Source: Hymenopus coronatus
Taxonomy: Eukaryota; Arthropoda; Insecta; Mantodea; Hymenopodidae
DNA length: 64,000 nucleotides
Reading direction: 5' to 3'
Assembly: GCA_030762935.1 (NCBI GenBank)
Contig: CM060886.1
Coordinates: 34,643,509 to 34,707,508 of the forward strand
Shown piece by piece: positions 11,749 through 21,643 of the stretch; position 1 is the first letter of the stretch; each line of letters begins with the position of its first letter. The notes beneath the pieces were generated by a model. It was not told where the DNA came from. It saw only the letters and a list, made by a program, of their open reading frames with translations, and made no database searches. Both the position numbers and the translations under genes were made by a program.

Positions 11749-11960
11749 ATTGATGTTTGGAGGAATTTAGTAACAGTGACAGTCAAATTATATGTTATAT
11801 TAATTTGTTGAGTTGGTTAATTTGTTTTGCAAATGCAACCAGCAATGGCAGTTAGACCCATGAGGTTGAAAATGGAAGCATAGACTTCCGAAACTAGTCC
11901 CTCATAATAAGACTGTAAGTAACATAGTGTTAAAAAACCAACTCAATAAATTAATATAAC
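11749..11960 (+). mobile_element. Penelope-like 3'-terminal remnant with inverted arms
   Basis: A 212-bp insertion between 17-bp direct repeats. It starts with a 42-base leader containing agtaacagtgacagtcaaat. The left arm 11791-11818 pairs with its inverted copy at about 11936-11963 (27 of 28 bases). Between the arms lies sequence that aligns with the 3' end of the Penelope-like element at 48613-50745: caatggcag, ttgaaaatggaagc, cttccgaaac, tagtgtta and ccaactcaa. Penelope-like elements are known for terminal repeats, inverted end pieces and hammerhead motifs in those repeats. Assignment rests on that alignment. Confidence 0.72.
11849..11915 (+). ncRNA. Hammerhead-ribozyme-like fold, degenerate core
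   Basis: Order of elements: distal stem I CAGT (11849-11852) with ACTG (11912-11915); internal loop; proximal stem I ATGAGG (11860-11865) with CCTCAT (11900-11905); core TTGAAAAT in the place of CUGAUGA; stem II GGAAG/CTTCC (11874-11889) with a six-base loop; GAAAC; a minimal stem III AC-TA-GT; cleavage triplet GTC (11897-11899). This is the type I order with the stem I internal loop used for tertiary contact. C3 and G8 are both changed (to U and A, which could still pair) and one extra U follows the core, so activity is doubtful. Confidence 0.55.
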
Positions 11961-12123
11961 ATAGGTATAATCAATTGTTTTTAGATGATAGAGCATTTAC
12001 TTTATTTATGTTGAATGCAGCAGTAGCAGTTTCTGCTTAAGAGCACAAGGTATGTGATCACTCTACATTTTGACACCTTGTGGATTTATTGGTTAATTTT
12101 CTTTGAATTCTATTGAATTCACC

Positions 12124-12335
12124 AGTCCCCATGGCTGCGCTCACTAAAGTGCCTCAGTAAAGCACCTCGCTTTGGTGCTTCATGACACAGGGGATCATGG
12201 GTTCGAGTCCTGCCTTGGGGATGGGTGTTTGTGCATTTGTGAATGTGTTCATGCATGTGCATTTGTCATAAAACAGAAAATGTAAAACAAAGGAACTTTC
12301 TGGAAAAAGGAAAAACAGCACCAGAGTCCTGACCA
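12124..12335 (+). mobile_element. SINE-4-like repeat with tRNA-like B box
   Basis: gatcatgggttcgagtcctgcc is a good pol III B box, preceded by tRNA-like sequence (ctgcgctcactaaagtgcc) and followed by a g/t-rich body and an A-rich end. It is the only copy seen in this window, so family status is inferred from the promoter-like head alone. Confidence 0.5.
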
Positions 12336-15300
12336 AAAAAGAAAAAAGAAAATATAACATAATTGAAAATCTACAGCATTTAACTCTTCTAACTCTCACC
12401 TAAATTAGATGAAATGTGGCAACAAGGTTGGTAGCACACCTTAACTTGTGAATGTTTTAAGGAGCTTTTGTGCATCCATGATTGGTATAAACATCTCATC
12501 ACTTTTTAGTTAACTATGTATTTACTTACATGCATGCTGCTTAGTAAGTACATACTATAGTGACGTATTAGTCATTATTTGGAACATTTTATTTTCCAAA
12601 TCACAAAACTCTGAAGGCAACTTTGTACTTGATACAAACATAATGAAACAAAAATCTTAAAAATCAGGCATTTTGTGTTACAATACTTTTAGAAGCCAGA
12701 GTATGACAAGTTGATATACATGGGGACTTTCCAAGCAAGCAACAAAGGAAATGATGCAGCAGTGACGTACAACAACATTCATAATGGTACAATCATAGAA
12801 GCTGAGAGAAAGAGGAGCGTTGAAAAATGGTATCAAATTCAATTCATCTGTGCAAGGTAGCTAAAACATTGATATACTAATGACACAAAATTTACGGCAG
12901 TGGTAACTGGGTGTTATAAGCAAGACTTTACCTGCATATAGAACTGTATGGTAGACATCTTTTATGGGAGTGTCAATCTAGAAATTGCAATCCATGAACT
13001 TTAAGCTGAGAGCTAGCAGTACAAAAAACTAGTCAACAGATTATGGGAAAACAATAAAACTCACATGAGGGCATTTATTAACACCATGTCCCTTGAAAAG
13101 ATATATGTTCTAATATAAGGTGAAATAATCACAACTCTTATAAATGAAGGAAATGGAATTGAAATAACAAAAGAGTGAAACTTGGATGAAACAAATACAT
13201 GAAGACTCAACATTGTAAACACTATACTTATCTATGCACATTTATGTAAGTATTATAGACACTTTTTCGAAATCATTCATTGTTAAGGTGGATATCAAAA
13301 AGCATATAATTACCAAACGTAATATTGTGATAAATAAAGACTTACATTTTTTCTCTTTCAAATTATGAATTTTCAATATAATGACAAATAGTCGAATGAT
13401 TACTATGCACAACCTATCCTTATTTAGATCTATGATGGAGGAGCTTAATCATAGAAAACATTTGGATATAGAAATGAAGTCATGGAAAAAACCACTCAAC
13501 AGTACAGGGACTGCCCTCCAAAAATGTGTACTAAAACATGCAATTTGAGAAGACTGCCCTTTAATTTCAATTTCTAAACACTGGGTTTTACACATATATC
13601 ACTTCAGAAAATAAAAGCAAGTACTGCTTAAAAATGCTACACAATTAAGAACACAATAGTTTTACAAATAATGATACATGAATCTTTACATTGCTTGGTC
13701 AGAATCCTTGTAAAAGACACTCAGGGAAATAAACTAAAGTTTGGGAGAAACCTGCAGTATACAAATTTAGGCTTGAATCTGCAGAAATCCCTTTCACCTT
13801 GCATGATACCCTTGGTATTATGCAAATGGCTAAATTTAACTGGAATAAAGGCTTTACATTGAAATACAATCTGTTTGCAGCACTTATATGAACTCTGATT
13901 ATTAGCTCTTGATAGATTAGCTTTTAGATAGATGCTGAACATTAGCAATTTAAATAAAATTTAAAGCAATTTAGGTAAAACAATAAGAGCAATAAGAATA
14001 TCACAACACACACTAAATGAAGCAATATAAACAAATAATATCAAAATTTAAACTGTTATATTGAAAATGCAAATATGGATGATTACTGTTTGTGGCATTC
14101 TATATCTATTAGTGCTTGAGAAGCTATTATATGCCAAATTCACAAAATGCAATGAACAAAGTCAGGTAAAAGATGACAGTCAGAAAGTCCTTTGATCAAA
14201 ATAAATTTCAGCCATAGCAGGAGATTTTTCTCAAGGTGTGTACACTCAAGCAAAGGGAAAAATCCAACTATCATCCTGAAGTGAACCCAAGCTAGTTAAA
14301 CCTGAAGACCTGTCAGTGGCACAGCAAGCAGCAAAGAAAAGGTGCAGGAAAGTACAGTGGTATACTATAGAAAAAATATGAACAACTAATTGATTAATTT
14401 GACGAGTCGATTAATTACACTAAACATCACTTACTTGCATAAATAAAAACACATAACAGGAAAACAAGAGCTGACCACATGGAACACATCATCGTAAAAA
14501 ATAACAATAAGGTTTTCAATTTTGATGTTCTGCAGAAGGATGTGTTCAGCAAGTTCATTGAACGGATACATGCTGTTTGCTTAAGTCCAATTTGATTGTT
14601 TACTTTAGATTTATTTTGCTGCAATTCTACGCAATAACACATTAAACATACCATTATTATATAATACAGAGAAGATTCACTAGTTTTTGTTAGTACTCAG
14701 TGAACTACTTTATGACCGATATACCTTGTAATACACAGCATCAGCCAATGAACATACATTTGATTTGCTTTGGTGCACATGTCTCTGTGTATATCAGAAC
14801 CTACTCATTCAGTGGAACTAGTATAGCCCATGCACCTAAATAACCAGGAATTTAGTAATGTAAAGCTTTACATAGCAGAGTTAAAACTTTCTATAAGAAA
14901 CAATAACATCCCTACCAGGACCAAATTTTTGTTCATCTTCACTGAGTATTCGTCTTAAGTAAGTTCATGTAAACAAGGTTTAACTACATATCTTTGTATG
15001 TTGAAAAGTATTCAACTAATGATCTAGTGAAATATTTGCTGCACAATTGAATGGAGGACTGTAGATAAATAAATATGAGTATTTACATTATTTAATTTTT
15101 TTGCTCAGTTACTGTTAGATCGCAAAACATTGTTATGTTTGTTGACAATATTGCTGTTATTTTAATAAAAATGTAATTATAATTTGAACTGACATGAAAA
15201 CTTGTCATTTTATTTAATTCCTTTTAAATGGCTAATACAGTATGGTTTTTATTCTGTGCTGAAAAAAATTAGCAAAAGTTTTCATTTCATGTCAGCTGAA

Positions 15301-15438
15301 ATGCTGTTAGTAATGCTTAGGTACACTAATGCATTGGAGCAAGCACCAATTAATGTGTAATAATAGTGGGCAGGTATTTAAAGATATATGTTGTGTGTTG
15401 CAAGCATTAATATCAATGATGTAATTTTTTATTTAAAT
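12336..15438 (+). other. Duox intron 6, middle: no recognised features
   Basis: About 3.1 kb of AT-rich sequence in which I see no gene, SINE promoter or transposon end. Small open frames (for example 13671-13862 and 14427-14654) show no motif. Confidence 0.55.
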
Positions 15439-15584
15439 TTCTAGCTTAAATAGGAGTAATAACATAGATTACACTCAAACTTCACTCTTGAAGAAGTGAA
15501 GTTTGAGTGTAATCTATGTTTTTACTCCTATTTAATTAGTTACTTCACTGTGCATTCGCATTAATGTTTTAATTCTAGCTTAAA
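15439..15584 (-). mobile_element. Hairpin insertion with 12-bp target duplication
   Basis: ttctagcttaaa at 15439-15450 and 15573-15584 flank a 122-bp insertion. Its left part is a hairpin: 15447-15486 pairs with 15495-15534 at 39 of 40 positions around an 8-base loop. Between hairpin and right duplication is a 36-base leader (15532-15567, reverse strand) found again at 6649-6684. The layout duplication, leader, hairpin, duplication (reading the minus strand) is the same as in the insertion at 18011-18291. Confidence 0.8.
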
Positions 15585-15812
15585 CTTTATTATAATTTGC
15601 CTCTTTCAAAAGATAAGTTTTTAAATTCATCTTTTCAGCCTTTTGGTTAAACTCTTCAACCATTTAATTGTTTAACATGTGCATTTAAATGTAAATTTCA
15701 TTCGCATGCATTATTTATGTCCTTCTGACATAGCACTATTAATAACTAATTTATATTCATTGTAAGTTCATTGCATAGTTCACTATAAAATATGCATTCT
15801 CATTGTTTACAG

Positions 15813-15996
15813 TTTCACAAAATTGCAGCCTGCACAGCATTGTTTTTCTCTCTTCTACATACAGTGGGCCACATTGTAAACTTTTACCATGTATCTACTC
15901 AGCCAATTGAACATTTACGATGCCTCACCAGTGAAGTTAATTTTCCTTCAGATTACAAACCTGGAATAACTTTCTGGCTCTTTCAGACCATTACAG
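15813..15996 (+). CDS. Duox: Duox exon: haem-core helix 3 with first histidine pair
   Basis: Residues 493-553. FHKIAACTALFFSLLHTVGH carries two His 14 residues apart, the spacing of the first haem-ligand pair in NADPH oxidases, then NFYHVSTQPIEHLRCL. The extracellular segment FPSDYKPGITFWLFQTITG follows. Entry is phase 0; the donor g|gtaagt is phase 1. Confidence 0.96.
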
Positions 15997-16044
15997 GTAA
16001 GTTTACTAGTCAGAAACATTTTAACAAAGCTTTACGCAATCTGT

Positions 16045-16400
16045 TAGTTGCCCTCCATGATGTAGTGTTACCATGCTAGCCCCTTATACCCAAGGTTGCA
16101 GGTTCAAACCTGACAGAGGGTGATAAACTTTTTTGACAAAAAATCCTTAGCATGGCTTCTTTTGGAAAGGAAGTGAAGCAAGTAATATTTACTTGCATCT
16201 AAAAGAGCCCACACGTTTAAAGAAAACGTCCCTGGACTAAATTTGTCATGTTTCGTCCTCAAGTTAAGGTCCTATGGGCAATGAGTTGATTCCTTGTCAG
16301 GTGCACGTAGTGACAAACTCTCAAACTAGAAATTCCCTTATCATGAAACCATTATAATGGTGGCCCAGTACACATCAACATGGTGTGATGGAATTTGAAC
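16045..16400 (+). mobile_element. SINE-5-like repeat with tRNA-like head
   Basis: The head has an A-box-like gatgtagtgttaccatgc and a B-box-like ggttgcaggttcaaacctg spaced as in tRNA. The body (ctttttggaaaggaag..., ggtcctatgggcaatgag) resembles typical insect SINE bodies. It is a single copy in the window, so its right border is approximate. Confidence 0.55.
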
Positions 16401-16576
16401 TTCAAAAAATGAAATTAAATATAATTCATAATCATTTATTATTCAATCCAAATAAACAATATTGATTTGGAATCTTGCAAATATGCAAAGAAGCTTGTGA
16501 CAATAATATGATTAAATTAAAACAAAAAGAATTTGAGTCGGTTTTTATAACACAAGCATCACTTAGTAATTACTTA

Positions 16577-16617
16577 CTGGGGCCAGTTTCCGGAACACTT
16601 GTCCCCATTTTCAACCC
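16577..16617 (-). ncRNA. Hammerhead-like motif of the truncated Penelope-like copy
   Basis: On the reverse strand: stem I GGG, core TTGAAAAT, a stem II-like GGGAC/GTTCC with loop AAGT, GGAAAC, then TGGC and CCC pairing with the first GGG. It aligns base by base with the copies at 11849 and 50664, with a different but still complementary stem I. It is more decayed than the other two: the cleavage triplet reads GCC and an extra G precedes GAAAC. Confidence 0.45.
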
Positions 16618-16820
16618 TTTATTCTGACTAAATCTTGCTTTGTTGGTGTCAACGATGGGGGAGGTGGTGTATCACTTGTGGATGCATCTGTTGCTGGATC
16701 TATGAACTTCCAAAGGTTACTGTATGGTGGTAAATCAAAATTCATGATATGGCTCATTTTCTTCATGATGTAGTTCTCCTCCCAGATATCTAATTCTGTG
16801 GGTTTATATGCTGGAGCCAC
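16611..16820 (-). pseudogene. Penelope-like GIY-YIG protein, C-terminal end
   Basis: A 69-codon fragment. TELDIWEENYIMKK...MNFDLPP aligns with TELKVWENIYIWKN...FNFEIPP near the C-terminus of the Penelope-like protein at 50.5 kb, followed by a low-complexity Pro/Thr/Ser tail. The reverse transcriptase and the GIY-YIG core are absent, so this is a 3'-end remnant of a related but not identical family. Confidence 0.75.
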
Positions 16821-16879
16821 GTCATGAATTTTGATTTACCGCCATATAGTAGCCTTTGGAAGTTCATAGAATTCACTAG

Positions 16880-17477
16880 ACAAAGCAATAGTCAAATCTT
16901 TTAAAAGCTGGTTGTCATGTGGTTGAATTCCATGTCTTTACATTGCCAGAAATTGACAAATCCCATATGAGAAAAGTTGAAGTATTTTAAAACTGAAACC
17001 AATAACAAGGAATATCTCAAAAGTGGTCAGTTGTGCACAAAAAAAATGTATATGACATAAATTGTGTGTTTTAACGAGATTTAAATTTTTTGTGTAGTAA
17101 GTTTTTGGCTATCTTTTAACAGTTTACCAGTTATGCAAAATTCATCCAAAATGAAGAGGTTTACAGAGGCTATTCCCAGAAAATTCAAAATATACATTTT
17201 ATTTCTCATGTTATCTTTAATATATAGTATTTTAATCAAAATCAATACAGCCATTTTTTAAAAAATCAAAATTTTAGAAATTTTTTCCACGTGAAAAGTA
17301 CTTTGGGGTGGGGGAATTTTTCTCAAAATCCTTGTGTCACACCCTTGGAAGATATTAAACGAATACGATTTTTTTTTTGGATATGTGTATTTCCGATGAA
17401 ATCATATAAAGTTTTTGGGTGGAGTGCAACACCTTCTCTACCTACATACCATGTACTATGTAGAGAAAGTAAAAACA
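16880..17477 (+). repeat. Family R repeat, nearly complete 3' two-thirds
   Basis: It shares with the 22 kb copy the blocks agtcaaatcttttaaaagctgg, gtgtagtaagtttt, ggggtggggga, and the end tagagaaagtaaaaa. The PLE remnant at 16530-16870 lies right at its left edge and may have displaced the 5' part. Confidence 0.8.
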
Positions 17478-17675
17478 TCAGTGATGAGCTTGTACATATA
17501 TAAGCACATAATTTCTAATTTCAGAGTTGCTGATCTGTGGAAATCGAAATAACATTTTAAAATATTATGAACCAGTGGTGATTACACATTTTTTTTAATT
17601 AATTAACGGATGTGAGCAGCAGATTGTTAGATCCATAATAATAACTCTGAAAATATGTCATTTTATCTTTTTCAG

Positions 17676-17893
17676 GATTGACTGGTGTGCTTTTATTTAT
17701 TGTAATGGTGATTATCTTTGTATTTGCTCATCCTATCATCAGGAAAAAGGCATATAAATTCTTCTGGTCAACACACAGTTTATATGTAGCATTGTACATA
17801 TTGTGTCTAGTCCATGGCCTAGCAAGACTTACTGGAGCCCCAAGGTTTTGGCTGTTCTTTATTGGCCCTGGAATCGTCTACACTCTAGACAAA
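17676..17893 (+). CDS. Duox: Duox exon: haem-core helices 4-5 with second histidine pair
   Basis: Residues 554-626. Helix GVLLFIVMVIIFVFAHPIIR, then KAYKFFWSTHSLYVALYILC continuing LVHGLARL: the two His lie 13 residues apart, the second haem-ligand pair. The following LTGAPRFWLFFIGPGIVYTL leads to the cytoplasmic dehydrogenase half. Acceptor tttttcag, entry phase 1 (Gly codon split); donor aaa|gtaagt, phase 0. Confidence 0.96.
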
Positions 17894-18010
17894 GTAAGTT
17901 GAAGGGTTTATAACTAGAATTAAAGTGAACTGCATACCCTTAATATAAGTTCATGAATATACAAACAAAAACAAAACAACAAAAACATTTTTCAATTACA
18001 CCAAGTAAAG

Positions 18011-18291
18011 TTCTTAAACTAATATTAATATAACAATTAATAGTTGCAACAAATCTTCACTTATCTTTTGGAATCCTTGGACTAGTTTCACAATAAATCT
18101 ATTGCATTCTCAACATAAATTTCCTTTTGGTCTCAGTTTTGGTCTGGTTTTTGATGTTGTTTGATTTATTGCAAAACTAGTCCAAGGATTCCAAAAGATA
18201 AGTGAAGATTTGTTGCAACTATTAATTGTTATATTAATATTTGTGTTACTTCACTGTTACTAGCTTCTTTTTACATTTATTCTTAAACTAA
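18011..18291 (-). mobile_element. Long hairpin insertion with 12-bp target duplication
   Basis: ttcttaaactaa at 18011-18022 and 18280-18291 flank a 257-bp insertion. Arms 18021-18099 and 18163-18241 (79 bases each) are complementary except at two positions; the loop is 18100-18162. On the reverse strand a 37-base leader ending in tagtaacagtgaagtaacac precedes the hairpin, as in the insertions at 15.5 and 11.8 kb. No protein-coding signal. The near-identity of the arms implies recent origin or gene conversion between them. Confidence 0.82.
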
Positions 18292-18917
18292 ATTTATAAT
18301 GTAATAAGTATTTTTGTACACAGCACCATATGTGATGAAGTCCTGCACTTTACATTCCACTTTTTATGCTACATTATAATTTATATCTCAATTCTTTCGT
18401 CTTTCTTAAAGCTGTGGTATTTCCCAAAATATTCTCCCTAATTTTATCCTATTTATTCCCATAAAGAAAATTACAACAGTTCACTGAAGGAATTCATTTC
18501 AGATTAAATAAGATGTCATTAATTTCACTAATTTCTTCAGTCCCATTTTATTTCCCATGGTATATCCTCCCTCTATCTCTTCACCCCATCACATTCTAAA
18601 ACAAATAAGGTTTATGCCTAAAAGATGCTCTTTTGAGAAAACTGCAGTGTTATGACAGTTTCTAGACATTATGTAAATGCATATGTTTAAGCAAATCTTC
18701 ATTTAATAATCCATCTACTAATTTATTGAAATCTCAAAAATATATTATAATTGCTTTAATTTACAGTAGTATGGATTTTTAATAAGCATAGCTGTACTAG
18801 ACTCAGTGTAAAGAATAATAAAGGGCAGTTCAATATATTTCAACAAATAAAAGTAGAAAATAGCTGGAAAATCTTTATTTAATGTATAAAAATTAATAAC
18901 ATGTTTCACAAAATGTT

Positions 18918-19122
18918 AATTGTTTTTTCACAGTAGCAGTGTGTAGAACACAAATTGAATAGGTAGAGTCAGACTGAAAAACTCAATATTATAATCAGGA
19001 TTAGAACCATGAATCTCTTGGTCTCTAGCTGGTTGCTCTATCCACTGAACTACCATTGCAACATACCAGCACAGCATTAAATTCCCTAACTAACTTGCAT
19101 GTTACCTAGTAAACCACAAGGT
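18918..19122 (-). mobile_element. SINE-2 (tRNA-derived), reverse copy of a head-to-head pair
   Basis: Reverse complement of the SINE-2 consensus: gactgaaaaactcaat, the B box as ggattagaaccat, the A-box region and the head ctagtaaaccacaa at its right end. The forward copy begins 117 bases further on at 19239. Confidence 0.85.
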
Positions 19123-19238
19123 GATCTAAATTGTTTTAAAATAGTATCCCAATGGCGATTTAATGTCATAAGTACTTGAAGTTCCAGGCTACATTTTGAG
19201 ATATATTATTTTGAGAAACATAATAATTTTGGCTCACC

Positions 19239-19420
19239 TGGTGGTTTACCAGGAAACATGCGTGTCGGTTAGAGAAAGATGTGCTGTGCTAGCATGTTGC
19301 CATGGCATCTCAGTGGTTAGAGTAACTAGCTAGTGACTAGGAGATCCATGGTTCAAATCCTGGGTATGGCATTGAATTTTTCAGTCTGATTCTACCTATT
19401 CAATGCTGCACAAAACTTCT
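19239..19420 (+). mobile_element. SINE-2 (tRNA-derived), forward copy
   Basis: The head tggtggtttaccaggaaaca precedes a tRNA-like unit (gttgccatggcatctcagtgg ... ggttcaaatcctgggtatggc), then ttgaatttttcagtctgatt. Other copies lie at 32617, 32925, 53160 and, reversed, at 62435. Confidence 0.88.
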
Positions 19421-19664
19421 AAGATATCCCCCATTCAAGTAAGGGATTTTAATGATGTTTCCTATCTCAGAAAATAAGTAATTTAATTAATGCTAACATT
19501 TTCATTATAAATCAATGCACTTCGTCATTTTTTCATTTGCTTCTAAGCAAAATGCTATTATCCAGATAAAATGTCATTCATAACTATCACTGTAATTTCA
19601 TTTAACAATTCTTTTGTACAGATAATAATGCAATAAGAATAATTTTAAATTGGTTGTTTTGATT

Positions 19665-19858
19665 CCCAGCTACAGATTTGCATGGGTTCAAGCCCTCTTA
19701 TGGTGTAGATTTTGTGGCCCATATCCATTCAGATGCATGTGAGGAGCAACAATTAGTAACCATCTGTGAACAGCTTGAATTATTGCCCACCCCTGTCATG
19801 TTTATGTGGGTGTAAAACCAGCCGTATGATTGATAGACCTCTTTTGTGGGCTATTGTG
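19665..19858 (+). mobile_element. Possible SINE with B-box-like head
   Basis: gcatgggttcaagccctc resembles a pol III B box; the body (gtggcccatatccattcagat, tgtttatgtgggtgtaaaac) is typical of SINE tails but has no second copy here. It abuts the mariner at 19859. Confidence 0.35.
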
Positions 19859-21083
19859 TGAGGGTTATGCTGAAAGGCTTTTGCAGATTCGAAAAATATT
19901 TTATTTAGAAAATAATTTTAAAATTTTTAAAATACTCTTCCTGAGCACTACATTTTTTTCATCCTTTGGAACCACTTAGAAAATGTCTAGTCCAAGCTTG
20001 TTTAGGGATGCCACCTAGATCTCTGATGTGTGCAGCAATGGTTTCCCTCATTGGATGAAAAAATTTTTCTTTTGTTTTTCGAAACAGTAAGAAATCACAA
20101 GGGGCCAGGTCAGCTGAATAGTGTGGGTGCAGCAAGATTTGCACCTTTTCCTCCTCTAAGAGTCAGCTGTTCTGGCAGCCATGTGTGCTGAGGCACTGTC
20201 CTAGTGTCTTTGAGTTTGGCTACTGTGACCTCCATGTGACACACACTGTCACATTTCACTCAGCATTAACTGTGTGACATGTGTCCAAGGTCACAGAGGT
20301 CATCTTGGTGAAGAAAGTGGCCACCATTTTCTTTCCAGAGCTCCTACTTCTCCGAACTTTTGTGGATGGTTGCTCAACCATACTGAAGACTGCCTCTTTG
20401 TTTCAGAGTCTTAATGATAAATCCATGTATCATCCACCTGTAACTCTCTTTGGACTAACTTGTGAAATTTCTCAAGCATAAAATGACACCAAACTCCTCT
20501 AGCATTCTTTTGAGCTTCTGTCAAGGAATGTGGCACCCAACAGGCACATCTCTTGGTGAGGCCTAAATAATTATGAACAATGGTCTGGACTGCAGTTGAT
20601 TCAATATATAGGATCTCTTTACTGTCACAAAATGACAGATGAAGATCATCTTCAATCATTTTCCTCACAGCATCAATGTTTTCTTAGGTCTCTGATGTTA
20701 TTAGGTGACCAGAACGCAGTTCATCTTCAAAAGACTCCTGGTTCCTTGAAAATTCATGGAACCAATTTCCAATGGCAGCCCTAGAAAGGGAAGACTTGCC
20801 AAAACACTTACTAGAAAAGAGTAGCATTCCTCTGCTTTTAACTGCTTTTTATAATCATAATATATCATTGCACAAAAATAATGTCGAGAGATATCCATCG
20901 TGCGCTGTGTCTGACTCAAAAACTCATACATCTTTGCTGACTGTACACAGTGTTGTATGAAATCCTGTTATGGGGAAACCTTTGAACACACCTTCCAAGG
21001 TCAAAAAACATCATACTTTCAAATTAAAAGAGTCACCAGACTTCCGGTTTAAGAGCTGCTAAAACCTTTTACCACAACCCTCA
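19859..21083 (-). mobile_element. mariner transposon, reverse orientation (defective)
   Basis: A 1225-bp element with imperfect inverted ends: tgagggttatgctgaaaggc at the left and tgagggttgtggtaaaaggt reading inward from the right. A TA follows the right end; the left flank reads TG, so the TA duplication has decayed or is off by one. It contains a broken mariner transposase on the reverse strand. Confidence 0.9.
19959..20931 (-). pseudogene. mariner transposase, broken (reverse strand)
   Basis: Three frame pieces, right to left. 20931-20701 carries the N-terminal signature AMIYYDYKKQLKAEEC. 20668-20411 has TIVHNYLGLTKRCACWVPH and the first catalytic Asp in VDDTWIYH. 20144-19959 ends in HPHYSADLAPCDFLLF, the third catalytic Asp. 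The part for the second Asp (about 20150-20400) is disrupted. It is a different subfamily from the mariner at 7520. Confidence 0.88.
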
Positions 21084-21643
21084 TACCTCAGAATTATACT
21101 TAATTATAACAATGCATGAAGAAATTGACTTCAGGCAAAATAAGATGATATTAAATTTATCTGGCTTAACTGCAAGTATCTTAAAATATTTGTTTTGCAA
21201 TCAACTATTAAACGAAGGCTCATTATTTGTTTTATTTTGCTTAGAAAGGAAATTACTATTGAGTATATTAATATGTGTCATTTTTCTTGGTTCTGATTCA
21301 AATTCATTTATATTTTATTTAAAGCTAACTTTTATTGCTTTTTTATATGTTTATGAATTTATATTTATATGTTTGAGTACCGAGTACCATTATTTAAGTA
21401 AATTCATAACATTTTCATAGCAGTTTCCTTTAGAACTACTTACAGCTAAGCCCTTTGTACAGTCTCCTTGTAAATTATTTTATATTGTGTCATTTTCATA
21501 CTTACAGCTAAGTCCTTTGTATACTTTTCTTGTAAACTATTTTATAAGCTAGCAGTTAGCATAACAGATTGAAGAGCCATTTATTTGAGTAGATACTTAA
21601 CAATATCACATTTCTTTCTAATTTTTAATTTTTTTCATTTCAG

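Larger units (their letters stand above)
11732..11977 (+). repeat. 17-bp target site duplication around the 11.8 kb insertion
   Basis: ataggtataatcaattg occurs at 11732-11748 and again, identical, at 11961-11977, bracketing a 212-bp insertion. Confidence 0.88.
16530..16870 (-). mobile_element. 5'-truncated Penelope-like element with inverted 5' end
   Basis: Reading right to left: an inverted copy of part of the element (16870-16822), then the end of a GIY-YIG protein frame (16820-16611), a hammerhead-like motif (16617-16577) and a terminal segment gtaagtaattactaagtgatg...tgttataaaaaccgactcaa that matches the end of the copy at 50.7 kb. Arms 16699-16747 and 16822-16870 pair at 46 of 49 positions. 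The flanking agaatt on both sides may be a short target duplication. Confidence 0.78.

Noticed and set aside
19303..19376. tRNA-like sequences in SINE-2, SINE-1 and SINE-3 heads as real tRNA genes
   Set aside because: A and B boxes are present, but the clover-leaf stems are poorly formed, each is fused to a SINE body, and several near-identical copies occur.
19856..21085. A clean TA duplication around the second mariner
   Set aside because: The right side has TA but the left flank reads TG, so only the inverted ends and the coding remnants support the borders.
21112..21420. 102-codon hydrophobic open frame in intron 8
   Set aside because: Phe/Leu-rich content expected from T-rich DNA, no start context or splice signals, inside a Duox intron.
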